Shown one piece after another: positions 10,206 to 18,539 of a stretch of DNA of 64,000 nucleotides. Position numbers and translations under genes: made by a program. How positions within the stretch are numbered: position 1 is the stretch's first letter; each line of letters starts with the position of its first letter. This DNA is from SCRD01 sp046705285 (GTDB taxonomy: Bacteria > Acidobacteriota > Terriglobia > UBA7540): contig JBJKQK010000255.1 of assembly GCA_046705285.1 (NCBI GenBank), positions 1 to 64,000 on the forward strand, given 5' to 3'. The notes below the pieces were generated by a model, which had not been told where the DNA came from, searched no databases, and saw only the letters and a list, made by a program, of their open reading frames with translations.

Positions 10206-11366
10206 ATGAAAAGACTATTGCGCGCATCCTTCTTATTGAGCGCCGGCTTGCTTGCCGTGGCAATAGGCATCGCTGCGGCCCAAACCCCTCCGCTTTACAC
10301 GAAATGGGTGAATTACACAACTGCCAACGGCTTTCCGGAGGGGGAAGTTTACTCCGTAGCCGTAAACGGCAACCAGGTTTGGGCAGGGACGGAACATGGA
10401 CTGGTGTTAATTGAGAACGGTCGAGTGAAAAAGATCTTCACCCCTGCCGACGGTCTGGCGGGCGAGGCGGTTATGTCAGTTGCTGTCGACGAAAAAACCG
10501 GAGACGTTTGGGCCGGGACGTTCGGCGGACTCAGCCGATACTCCGCGGGCCAATTTAAAAACTATACGAACCTGACAAGCGGACTGGCTAACGATCTGGT
10601 TTACGCCGTGGCAATCCAGGGGAAATACGTTTGGGCCGCCACGGCTGGAGGTTTCAGCCGCCTGAATACCAACACGGGCGACTGGAAGATTTTCAACAAT
10701 CAGAATTCTCCATTTGAAGAGCCATGGGGGTATGGTGTTGCCGTCGGCCCGAAGAAAGTGTACCTGGCGTTGTGGGGCGGCGGCGTCGTGGTCTATGACA
10801 TTGCACATCATTATTGGCGGCCTTACGTTGATCCGGATGAATCCATGGATGTCGTTTTGTACCGGAATCAGGGCCTGATCCATATGATGGTCAGCAATAT
10901 TGCCTATAACCGCGAGACAAACATGTTCTGGGCGAGCACGTATTTTGGTCTGAGCGGATATGACGGGCGAAATTGGCATAACTACCTTACCAAGGACAGT
11001 GGGCTGGCATCCAATTTTGTCAATGCAGTCCAAACGCGGGGCAACGACGTCTGGGCGTGCACGCAAAAGGGCCTTAGCGAGCTTGACTTCAAAACGAATA
11101 CCTGGGTAACCTACCGTCCCGCGAATTGGCGAGCTCTCGATACCGCAAAGCCCGTGAAAGCACGGCGCGGCGAGATCATAATCACGCAGCCTGACGGCAA
11201 AAAGAGAGTGCTCGAAACCCCCACGACCCTCGTTCACAACTACATCCTGAATATGGCATTTCAAGGTAAGGACATCTGGGTTGCCACGGCCGAAGGTCTG
11301 AGCCATGGCATTCTCCAGTCTGACAAGGAGGAACGACATAATGAGTCAGCCACAAACGGACGCTGA
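10206..11366 (+). CDS. Exported ligand-sensor-type beta-propeller protein
   Basis: A 386-residue protein with a clear signal peptide (MKRLLRASFLLSAGLLAVAIG, cleavage probably after AAAQ). The remainder is a propeller of the two-component regulator propeller type. Repeated blades read VWAGTEHGL, VWAGTFGGLSRY, VWAATAGGFSRL, FWASTYFGLSGY, VWACTQKGLSEL and IWVATAEGLSHG, each separated by about 40 residues and preceded by NGLAxxxVYAVA-like strands. No histidine kinase or membrane output follows, unlike hybrid sensors that carry this module. It may be a soluble periplasmic binding or scaffold protein. It starts 7 bases after the propeller-cytochrome gene and overlaps the RidA-family gene by 26 bases, so it belongs to the same transcript. 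Confidence 0.8.
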   Translation: MKRLLRASFLLSAGLLAVAIGIAAAQTPPLYTKWVNYTTANGFPEGEVYSVAVNGNQVWAGTEHGLVLIENGRVKKIFTPADGLAGEAVMSVAVDEKTGDVWAGTFGGLSRYSAGQFKNYTNLTSGLANDLVYAVAIQGKYVWAATAGGFSRLNTNTGDWKIFNNQNSPFEEPWGYGVAVGPKKVYLALWGGGVVVYDIAHHYWRPYVDPDESMDVVLYRNQGLIHMMVSNIAYNRETNMFWASTYFGLSGYDGRNWHNYLTKDSGLASNFVNAVQTRGNDVWACTQKGLSELDFKTNTWVTYRPANWRALDTAKPVKARRGEIIITQPDGKKRVLETPTTLVHNYILNMAFQGKDIWVATAEGLSHGILQSDKEERHNESATNGR

Positions 11367-11859
11367 TGTCATCACGATGAAAGAAACGCACAAACCAGTC
11401 TCCAAGAAGGCCATCAGTGCGCCTCAGGTTCTGAATGAGGCTTACTGCTACGACCGCCCTTCATCATTTTCGCGCGGCATGCGCCTTGATATCAAAGGTG
11501 TGACAATCCTTCTGATATCAGGGACTGCCAGCGTTGATGAGTATGGTCGGAGCATTCATGTGGACGATTTCCGGGCCCAGACCTGGCGCGCCTACGAGAA
11601 TATTACCGCTTTGTTGGAGGCGGAGGGCGCGTCTTGGAAGGACGTCGTTCGCACCACCTGCTACCTTCGAGATATCGAACGCGACTACGCAGCCTTCAAC
11701 GAAGTTCGTACCGAGTTTTTCAAGCAGCAGGGTTTGGACCCGCTTCCAGCCTCCACCGGTATCCAGGCTATTTTGTGCCGGCCGGAGTTGCTGATTGAAA
11801 TGGAAGCCATGGCCATTTTCGAAACCGAACGCGGATCGAACAATCAACAGGGCCGATAG
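11341..11859 (+). CDS. RidA/YjgF/TdcF-family protein
   Basis: A 172-residue cytoplasmic protein of the RidA superfamily, whose archetype hydrolyses reactive enamine/imine intermediates from PLP enzymes. The core runs from about residue 35 and includes LLISGTASVDEYG, the ALLEAEGASWKDVVRTTCYLRD segment and FFKQQGLDPLPAST. The C-terminal part (LCRPELLIEMEAMAIFE) carries the Glu and Arg/Pro positions seen in the family. It is longer at the N terminus than the roughly 130-residue RidA and may belong to a distant subfamily. The ATG at 11341 has AAGGAGG eight bases upstream and lies inside the end of the propeller gene, suggesting translational coupling. Why a RidA protein joins exported haem/propeller proteins is unclear. 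Confidence 0.8.
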   Translation: MSQPQTDADVITMKETHKPVSKKAISAPQVLNEAYCYDRPSSFSRGMRLDIKGVTILLISGTASVDEYGRSIHVDDFRAQTWRAYENITALLEAEGASWKDVVRTTCYLRDIERDYAAFNEVRTEFFKQQGLDPLPASTGIQAILCRPELLIEMEAMAIFETERGSNNQQGR

Positions 11860-11984
11860 TAGAAAGCCGCGTTGTAAGTTCGCGTACGCCGGTGAATCGT
11901 GGCTTACGATGAACCGGCGGAACGGATTCGATCCCTGCCATTCGTCTTTTTTCGGAATGTCAGGTCGAGTCAAGGAGGGCAGCC

Positions 11985-12872
11985 ATGAAAATCGCTGGAC
12001 AAGTCAGCCTATCTGATCTGCCGCGGATCTGCCCGCTGTTGTGCCGTGTGACCCACCCGGAATTTGGTGAGGCGGGCACGCGTGTTGTTGAAGTGCGCGG
12101 CGTGCGCATCGGTGGAGAACGTCCGATCGTGATCGGAGGCCCCTGCGCAGTGGAGAGCCACGCCCAAACGCTCAGTGTTGCCCGTGCAGTCCAGAGGGCT
12201 GGCGTGGACATGTTGCGCGGAGGCGCCTACAAACCCCGCACCTCTCCGCACGATTTTCAGGGCATGGGCCGGGACGGACTTCGGATCCTGAGCATGGCAC
12301 GCGAAGAAACCGGACTGCCGGTTGTCACGGAGGCGATGGACACACGCCTGGTGGAACAGGTGGCGGAATTTGCAGACATGATCCAAGTCGGTTCGCGGAA
12401 CATGCAGAACTACCCGCTGCTGGCTGAAGTGGGCCGCGTGGGCAAGCCCGTCCTGTTGAAGCGTGGGATGTCTGCCAGCCTGGTTGAATGGCTGGGCGCG
12501 GCAGAGTACATTGCCCAGCAGGGCAACCTGGATATTGTCCTGTGCGAGCGCGGCATCAAAGCGTTTGCCAGTGGCGAATACTCGCGTTATGTGCTGGATC
12601 TGAACGTGATCCCTGCGGTGCGAGAGCAGACGTTTCTGCCGGTGATCGTGGATCCGAGTCACGCCACCGGAGTGGCGGCGATGGTTGAGCCCGCCAGCCG
12701 TGCAGCTCTGGAGTTCGGCAGCCAGGGGTTGATCATCGAAGTCGCTGATTTCACTTCGGCGCTTCCCAGGTGCGATGCTGTCCAGGCCATCGATTCGGAA
12801 ACCCTGGCAAGCATTGTCAGGTTCGCACACGGGCGTGTGCACAGGGCGGTGGAAGAAGCGAAGGTCGTATAA
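11985..12872 (+). CDS. 3-deoxy-7-phosphoheptulonate (DAHP) synthase, class I beta-type without regulatory domain
   Basis: Catalyses phosphoenolpyruvate plus erythrose 4-phosphate to DAHP, the first step of aromatic amino acid synthesis. The 295-residue TIM-barrel shows IGGPCAVES, RGGAYKPRTSP, EAMDTR, QVGSRNMQN, VLLKRG, LCERG and VDPSHATG, the substrate and metal positions of the DAHP/KDO8P synthase superfamily. The RGGAYKPRTSP form and the pairing with a short N-terminal extension favour DAHP synthase over KDO8P synthase. Only about 40 residues precede the barrel, so the ferredoxin-like or ACT feedback domain found in Thermotoga-type enzymes is missing. It may therefore be insensitive to feedback inhibition. 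AAGGAGG precedes the ATG. The gap from the RidA-family gene is 125 bases. Confidence 0.9.
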   Translation: MKIAGQVSLSDLPRICPLLCRVTHPEFGEAGTRVVEVRGVRIGGERPIVIGGPCAVESHAQTLSVARAVQRAGVDMLRGGAYKPRTSPHDFQGMGRDGLRILSMAREETGLPVVTEAMDTRLVEQVAEFADMIQVGSRNMQNYPLLAEVGRVGKPVLLKRGMSASLVEWLGAAEYIAQQGNLDIVLCERGIKAFASGEYSRYVLDLNVIPAVREQTFLPVIVDPSHATGVAAMVEPASRAALEFGSQGLIIEVADFTSALPRCDAVQAIDSETLASIVRFAHGRVHRAVEEAKVV

Positions 12873-13083
12873 GCGTTTGAGGGCGGAATGGCCTTCGTCG
12901 AGGCTCTCTTTGGACGAAAGGTTCCAGGCAGCCCTTCGCACAGGGTTGGAGGGACGCCGGGCAGGAGTCGGCTTGCGCCTCTGGAAAGGACCTTGTTGCT
13001 TTAGAGCTGTTGATCTTAACGAGTACGGAAGACATCCGTACTCACAGGCGAGCGGAAGTCAGGAAACCCGGAGGATGGTGACC

Positions 13084-14502
13084 ATGAAAGTTGCAATCAT
13101 TACAACCTTTCTTTTCTGCCTGATGGCAAGCTCTGCCTTTCCACAACCTGCTTCTCCCAAGAATACCCAGGAGAAGCCACCTGCCAACATGCGGTACGCC
13201 AACATGCCGCCTGCGGCAGTGCCTTATGGGCGATTCCGTAAGCCCTACTATAGCTGGTACGTTGAGCCCAACACGCTGGAATATAACGGCGCGGCACGAA
13301 GTGTTCCCGAGCCCGCCTTGAACACACTGAAGACGATAAACATCGGCTTTTGGGGCCCGCTAGGCAAATCCCCGACTCGCTACAAAGATTATGGGGGTTC
13401 ATGGAACGGGCCACCCGCCGCACCTTCCAGCCTGCTCGCCGAAGGAGATCCCAATTCACTTTACGGCATTCACATGTTACACGGCACTGAATTGGCCATT
13501 GACAACGCGAACGCCCATGGGGGTTATAAGGGAAAACCATTCTCCTTGAAGATTTACGATGATGCGCCACTCTGGGGAAGCGCGGCGATGGCCCTCGTGG
13601 ACATGTATTACAAGCAGCACGTCTGGGCGATGCTCGGCGCGATTAATTCAGCCTCGACCCACATCGCGCTGCGCGTTACCTTGAAGCTCCAAGTCCCTAT
13701 CATCGACACAGCCACGACCGACCCGACTGTAACCGAAACCCGCATCCCATGGTTGATCCACAATTATCCTGACGACCGCCAGCAAGGTTACGCGCTTGCC
13801 GATTATATTTTTAACCAGCTCAAGCTCCGCCGTGTCGGCTTATTACGCGTCAACAGCCACTACGGTCGATTTGGGTTCGAGGAATTCTTCAAAGACGCCC
13901 GCCGCATGGGATATCAGCCCGTCGTGGTGGTGAAGTATGCACCCGGGACACAGGATTTTTCGGGGCAGTTGCGAACACTTAAGGGGGTAGGAATTGATGG
14001 TTTAGTTCTGTGGGGCAACGCACCGGAAGCCGGGTTAATCCTGAAGCAGATGCGCGCGATGGGAATGAAGCAGCCGGTTTTTGGTTGCAGCAGAGTAGCT
14101 TATCCGGCAGTCATCAAGATTGCCGGTCCGGCCGCGAACGGTTTGGTTGCGATTTCCGCTATTAATCCTGATCGGCATAGCCCGAAATGGCTCGAGTTTC
14201 GGCGCCAATATCTCGAGCGCTATCACGAAGAACCTGATGCGTACGCTGCTTATGCGTACGACGGCACGAACATGCTGATTGCGGCAATCCGCAAAGCCGG
14301 CCTCAACCGCGCCCTTATCATGGACGCGCTTAAACAGTATGAAATGAAGCCATATCACGGCGTGAGCGGGACTGCGTTTTTTGATTACACGCTGAATAAC
14401 ATCGCTCCGCTTACCTTCGCCAAAGTGAAGGATGGGCGGTTCATCTACTGGCCCGAGCATCGGACGGACTGGAAAGGGAAGTCGATGGCATTCATGCGAT
14501 GA
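13084..14502 (+). CDS. Type-1 periplasmic binding protein (branched-chain amino acid/urea type), copy 1
   Basis: A 472-residue exported solute-binding protein of the Peripla_BP_6 class. It has a signal peptide (MKVAIITTFLFCLMASSAFPQ), an unusual extension of about 70 residues rich in Pro and Tyr, then the two-lobed fold. The fold includes GIHMLHGTELAIDNANAHGG, the MLGAINSASTHIALRV segment, PIIDTATTDPTVT and YAAYAYDGTNMLIAAIRKAG. The start is set by GGAGG about nine bases before the ATG at 13084; the open frame reaches far upstream into the DAHP synthase gene in another frame. No ABC permease or ATPase gene is nearby. It resembles binding proteins found with quinoprotein alcohol dehydrogenase systems, but that link is only a suggestion. 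Confidence 0.82.
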   Translation: MKVAIITTFLFCLMASSAFPQPASPKNTQEKPPANMRYANMPPAAVPYGRFRKPYYSWYVEPNTLEYNGAARSVPEPALNTLKTINIGFWGPLGKSPTRYKDYGGSWNGPPAAPSSLLAEGDPNSLYGIHMLHGTELAIDNANAHGGYKGKPFSLKIYDDAPLWGSAAMALVDMYYKQHVWAMLGAINSASTHIALRVTLKLQVPIIDTATTDPTVTETRIPWLIHNYPDDRQQGYALADYIFNQLKLRRVGLLRVNSHYGRFGFEEFFKDARRMGYQPVVVVKYAPGTQDFSGQLRTLKGVGIDGLVLWGNAPEAGLILKQMRAMGMKQPVFGCSRVAYPAVIKIAGPAANGLVAISAINPDRHSPKWLEFRRQYLERYHEEPDAYAAYAYDGTNMLIAAIRKAGLNRALIMDALKQYEMKPYHGVSGTAFFDYTLNNIAPLTFAKVKDGRFIYWPEHRTDWKGKSMAFMR

Positions 14503-14553
14503 GGGGCTGGCGGGGCGAGCTTCATTGGTTTGTGTGCTGGAGTTTTTGAATAT

Positions 14554-15783
14554 ATGACAGGGAAACTGCTTCAGGGCGTTTTGAAAAAGCTGCTGGAAAT
14601 TGCGGCCGTGCTGGCGATATCGGGATTTGCCTTCCAGGCCCAAGCGCAAAAGAAGCCCGTGCAGGTTCCATACGCTTCCATCGCATCGAAAGGCGTGAGC
14701 TATGACGGGCCGGGGAGGGAATCTTCATTCGATCTGAAAGGGCCGGTAATCCGCATCGGTCTCATCGTCCCGCTTCATGGTCCGCAAAAGGCCGACGGCG
14801 ACGCGATCGTTACGGCCGTGAAGATGGCGCTCCGGGACGCGTCCAGACGTCCTCTGCCTGGGGGACTCCATCTTGCTCTTGCTGTTGCCGATGACAGTGT
14901 CCCGCCTTGGGGTCCCCTCGGCGACGAAATCATTAATCTCATTGTTAAGGAAAAGGTCATCGCCATCGTAACCTGTGCCGACGGCGTCACGGCACATTTG
15001 AGCGAGCAGATCGGCAACAAGACGGGCGTTCCGGTTCTGACTCTGTCGACTGACCCGACAGCGACGGAAATCGACATGCCTTGGATCTTCCGCCTCGGGC
15101 CAAGCGACGTTCAGCAGGCGCGGGCGATGGCCCGGGACATTTACCAGACACACGGCTTTCAGCGCGTCCTCCTGGTTACCGGGAGCGGTCACGACGGACG
15201 CATTGGCGGCCGGGAATTCATAAAGGCAGTCCGTCGGCTTGGGCTTCCGCTTCCGGCTTCTCTGGTTATCAACCCATTACAACCTGATCCCAATTCGCTG
15301 TTGGCCCTCATTAAAGCCAAAGCTCCTCAGGCAATTGTTTTCTGGACGCTGCCGGAAAACGCGAGGATACTGCTGCAAGCCATTCGGCAGGATGGAATCC
15401 ACACTCCAGTTTACCTTTCACAGGAGACTGCTCAAGCGGCTTCTGGACTGAAGTTTCCCCAACAGAATGCCGGGGAAAAAAGAGACCCTGCAGCCGTTGA
15501 GATCTACACCGTAGATTCCCGGCAGTCTGAGACCCCTTCGCGCGAAAAGTTCGTGCATCGTTACCGGTTGGCGACCGGAGCTTTTCCCAGTCCGGTGGCC
15601 GCCGAAGCCTACGATGCCATTCGACTTGTCGCGCATAGCTTACGTGAAGCCGGGCCTAACCGCGCTCGTTTGCGTGACCAGATCTCGAGGGCTCGGGACC
15701 TTGCGGGAGTCTCCGGAACAATTACTTTTGATGATCAGGGAAATAATCGCACGAACGTTTATGTTGTCCACCTAAGTGAATAG
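14554..15783 (+). CDS. Type-1 periplasmic binding protein, copy 2
   Basis: A second member of the same binding-protein class, 409 residues, with a signal peptide ending near AFQAQAQ. Shared landmarks with the preceding protein are VRIGLIVPLHGPQKADGDA, VKMALRDAS, VLTLSTDPTATEIDMPWIFRLGPSD and the late AEAYDAIRLVAHSLREAGPNR. The two therefore look like diverged tandem paralogues. The open frame begins at a GTG at 14530; I prefer the ATG at 14554 because it starts the basic-then-hydrophobic signal sequence, although its ribosome site is weak. The ligand is unknown. It lies 51 bases after copy 1 and 80 bases before the GMC oxidoreductase, so the three probably share a transcript. Confidence 0.8.
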   Translation: MTGKLLQGVLKKLLEIAAVLAISGFAFQAQAQKKPVQVPYASIASKGVSYDGPGRESSFDLKGPVIRIGLIVPLHGPQKADGDAIVTAVKMALRDASRRPLPGGLHLALAVADDSVPPWGPLGDEIINLIVKEKVIAIVTCADGVTAHLSEQIGNKTGVPVLTLSTDPTATEIDMPWIFRLGPSDVQQARAMARDIYQTHGFQRVLLVTGSGHDGRIGGREFIKAVRRLGLPLPASLVINPLQPDPNSLLALIKAKAPQAIVFWTLPENARILLQAIRQDGIHTPVYLSQETAQAASGLKFPQQNAGEKRDPAAVEIYTVDSRQSETPSREKFVHRYRLATGAFPSPVAAEAYDAIRLVAHSLREAGPNRARLRDQISRARDLAGVSGTITFDDQGNNRTNVYVVHLSE

Positions 15784-15863
15784 CACCGCCCTTCACGGCG
15801 ACATGCCGGGTGTGGTGCCCGGCATCGCACTCAAGGGTCGAGGTAGATATTCAGGAGAAAACG

Positions 15864-17570
15864 ATGCCAGATTCGATTCCCACTTCCAGTCCTTATGATG
15901 CAATCATTGTCGGCTCCGGGGCGGGTGGCGCGATGGTCGCCTATAACCTCACGAAGGCCGGGGCCAGGTGTCTGATGCTGGAAGCCGGAGACTGGTACGA
16001 CGCGGCCAAGGATTCCAAGTGGCTCGAGTGGGAGTACGATGCGCCCCACCGCGGTAGTGGAAATTACACAAACCCCATGGATTACTTCATGGCTGCCGTG
16101 GGAGGCTGGCAGGTTCCCGGAGAGCCATACCTTTCCGCCCCGGGAACCAAATGGATGTGGTTTCGCTCACGTATGCTGGGCGGCCGCACCAACTCCTGGG
16201 GACGGATTTCGCTGCGAAACGGGCCTTATGATTTCAAACCTTACAGCAAGTACGGGAATGGTTTCAATTGGCCTATCAGTTATGAGGACCTGGCTCCCTA
16301 CTACGACAAGACCGAGGAACTGATTGGAGTGTTTGGTTCGATTGAGAACATCGAAAATCTTCCGAATGGGAAGTTTCTGCCTCCGCCTGCGCCGCGCTGT
16401 TACGAGCTGCTCGTCCAGAACGCCTGCAAGAAACTCCATATTCCCTGCATACCGTCACGTCTGGCGATTTTGACCCGGCCGCTGAATGGGCGCCCTGAGT
16501 GCCACTACGTGTCGCAGTGCGGGCGCTGTTGTCGGCTCGGTTCCAACTTTTCTTCTCCCGTTGTCCTGCTGCTTCCGGCCCGAATGACGGGAAACCTTGA
16601 GATTCGAACCAACGCCATGGTACGGGAAGTCCTGACGGGACCGGACGGCCTCGCCACAGGTGTCTCCTATATCGACAAGGAAAGCCGAAAGGAAGTTCAG
16701 GTGCGTGGGAAGGTGATTGTCCTTGCCGCCAGTTCCTGTGAGACGGCGCGCCTGCTCTTGAATTCACGCAGCACGCGATTTCCCAACGGCCTCGCCAATT
16801 CAAGTGGGATGGTGGGCAAATATATCATGGACACCGTCATGTCAAACGTCAGCGGCTTTGTGCCCAAGATGATGGACTTGCCTCCTCACAACGGCGATGG
16901 CGTTGGCGGAATGCATCTCTACATGCCGTGGTGGAATTACCCGAATGAGGCGAAGCCTAAACTGCCTTTTTCCCGCGGTTATCACATTGAATTCAGCGGA
17001 GGGCGTCAGGGGATGCCTATGCCCGGTATCCTGAGCGGCACTCAAGATCTTCTGGGTGGCGGTTACGGGAGAAAGCTCAAGGATGATTGCCGGAAGTTGT
17101 ACGGTTCATTCATCTACCTGACCGGCCGCGGGGAAATGATTCCCAATGAAGACAGCTACTGCGAGATCGACAATAACGTGACGGATCAATGGGGGATTCC
17201 AGTTCTGAAATTTCACTTTAAATGGAGCCGGGATGAATTCCTCATGGCCCGGCATATGCAGGAAACGTTTCGGGAGATCGTTGAGACGGCCGGCGGCAAA
17301 GTGATCGAATCCTACGGAGCCGACCAACAGTGGGGAATTTCAGAAGGCGGGCAGGGAATTCATGAAGTGGGGGGCGCTCGTATGGGCGACCATCCCAAAA
17401 ACTCGGTTCTCAACTCCCACTGCCAGGCATGGGATTGCAAGAACCTGTTTGTCGCCGACGGGGCGCCTTTCGTCGGCCTGGCAAACAAGAATCCCACGCT
17501 GACCATCCTGGCCCTTGCCTGGCGAACCTCAGAATACATTGTGGGGCAAGTGAAGAAGGGGAATGTGTAA
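15864..17570 (+). CDS. GMC-family FAD oxidoreductase (gluconate 2-dehydrogenase-type flavoprotein)
   Basis: Flavoprotein of 568 residues predicted to oxidise a sugar or sugar acid. It has the FAD dinucleotide motif VGSGAGGAMVAYNL (about 16-29) and the GMC signature region near MLGGRTNSWGRIS. The C-terminal catalytic pair is His500 in IHEVGGARMG and Asn543 in ANKNPTLTIL. It has no signal peptide. The next gene encodes the Tat-signal-bearing subunit-3 homologue, which in this family carries the flavoprotein across the membrane as a folded partner. A lactonase follows. AGGAG precedes the ATG at 15864. Electrons would normally pass to a cytochrome subunit; none lies immediately beside it, but haem proteins are encoded upstream. 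Confidence 0.88.
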   Translation: MPDSIPTSSPYDAIIVGSGAGGAMVAYNLTKAGARCLMLEAGDWYDAAKDSKWLEWEYDAPHRGSGNYTNPMDYFMAAVGGWQVPGEPYLSAPGTKWMWFRSRMLGGRTNSWGRISLRNGPYDFKPYSKYGNGFNWPISYEDLAPYYDKTEELIGVFGSIENIENLPNGKFLPPPAPRCYELLVQNACKKLHIPCIPSRLAILTRPLNGRPECHYVSQCGRCCRLGSNFSSPVVLLLPARMTGNLEIRTNAMVREVLTGPDGLATGVSYIDKESRKEVQVRGKVIVLAASSCETARLLLNSRSTRFPNGLANSSGMVGKYIMDTVMSNVSGFVPKMMDLPPHNGDGVGGMHLYMPWWNYPNEAKPKLPFSRGYHIEFSGGRQGMPMPGILSGTQDLLGGGYGRKLKDDCRKLYGSFIYLTGRGEMIPNEDSYCEIDNNVTDQWGIPVLKFHFKWSRDEFLMARHMQETFREIVETAGGKVIESYGADQQWGISEGGQGIHEVGGARMGDHPKNSVLNSHCQAWDCKNLFVADGAPFVGLANKNPTLTILALAWRTSEYIVGQVKKGNV

Positions 17571-17751
17571 AGAGCAGACGGCAGGCAGTATGTGGGGAAT
17601 GGGAGGGCAGCAGGTAGCCGCAAGTTCGTTTTCGCCTGAGGGGCTTGCACTTGTTGCGCCCTGTTTTAAAGGTTGCGAGCCGCGGCACATATTCTGAATT
17701 GGTTTAGTCGTAGCCAAACTCACTGCGCAACCTGCCATCCAAGGAGTCGAC

Positions 17752-18390
17752 ATGGACAACAAGAGAACCAACAACAAACCCCGCTTCGAGCGGCGCGACA
17801 TCCTGAAACTGATAACAACTGTGCCGGCGGCGGCAATGGTGTCGCTGTCACCTCTTGCGTCTGGAGTGGCGCAAGCAATGCCTCAACAACCTGCAACTCA
17901 AGGGCGCTCCGCAGCTTACCAGCCCAAAGTGCTCAATCCTCACGAGTGGCGAACGATTCGTATTCTTTCGGATTTAATCATACCAGCGGACGATCGCTCG
18001 GGCAGCGCAACCGAAGCGGGCGTCCCGGAATTTATCGACGACTGGCTGAGCTTGAAACGCGGCGAGCTTCTTGACCAGATCCGCGGCGGGCTGACGTGGC
18101 TCGACATGGAATCCAATCGCGCTTTCACATTTGACTTTGCCGACTGCTCGGCGGCGCGGCAAAAGCAGATTCTTGATCGTATTGCTTACCCGCAAAAGGC
18201 AGCGCCCGAGGACGCAAGTGCGGTCGCGTTTCTCAATACACTGCGCGACCTTGTGGTGAGCGGATTTTTTACCAGCCGCATGGGGATTCGGGACTTGCCC
18301 TATGTGGGCAATGAACCGCAGCAAGGGTGGAATGGCTGTCCTGGACCGGTGCTGGCTAAGCTGGGACTTACCGGTGACAAGACAGCATAG
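17752..18390 (+). CDS. Gluconate 2-dehydrogenase subunit 3 family protein, Tat-exported
   Basis: A 212-residue small subunit of the GMC-type dehydrogenase. A twin-arginine signal (ERRDILKLITTVPAAAMVS) starts near residue 14. The mature part carries the family landmarks EWRTIRILSDLIIPADDRSGSATEAGVPEFID (split here by variable residues), a central helical segment and a C-terminal TSRMGIRDLPYVGN...GWNGCPG. Its role is to chaperone or export the flavoprotein encoded 181 bases upstream and to complete the membrane-bound dehydrogenase. An 8-base inverted repeat (aggttgcg at 17670 and cgcaacct at 17726) lies in the gap, of unknown meaning. Confidence 0.85.
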   Translation: MDNKRTNNKPRFERRDILKLITTVPAAAMVSLSPLASGVAQAMPQQPATQGRSAAYQPKVLNPHEWRTIRILSDLIIPADDRSGSATEAGVPEFIDDWLSLKRGELLDQIRGGLTWLDMESNRAFTFDFADCSAARQKQILDRIAYPQKAAPEDASAVAFLNTLRDLVVSGFFTSRMGIRDLPYVGNEPQQGWNGCPGPVLAKLGLTGDKTA

Positions 18391-18539
18391 ACTTGTCTGC
18401 CTTTATCGCATCCAGCATAACCCCCAGGCTCTTGTGCGCCGTTCCCTGGACGCCATCCCCGGTATTCTGTTGCGCAGCATCTCCATATAAGATTAAATAT
18501 AGCGGTGCTTTTCAAACCATTCTTTGCAGGACGCCAGAT

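Noticed and set aside
12009..12941. A 310-codon minus-strand open frame
   Set aside because: It is antisense to the DAHP synthase, which has complete active-site motifs; no independent support.
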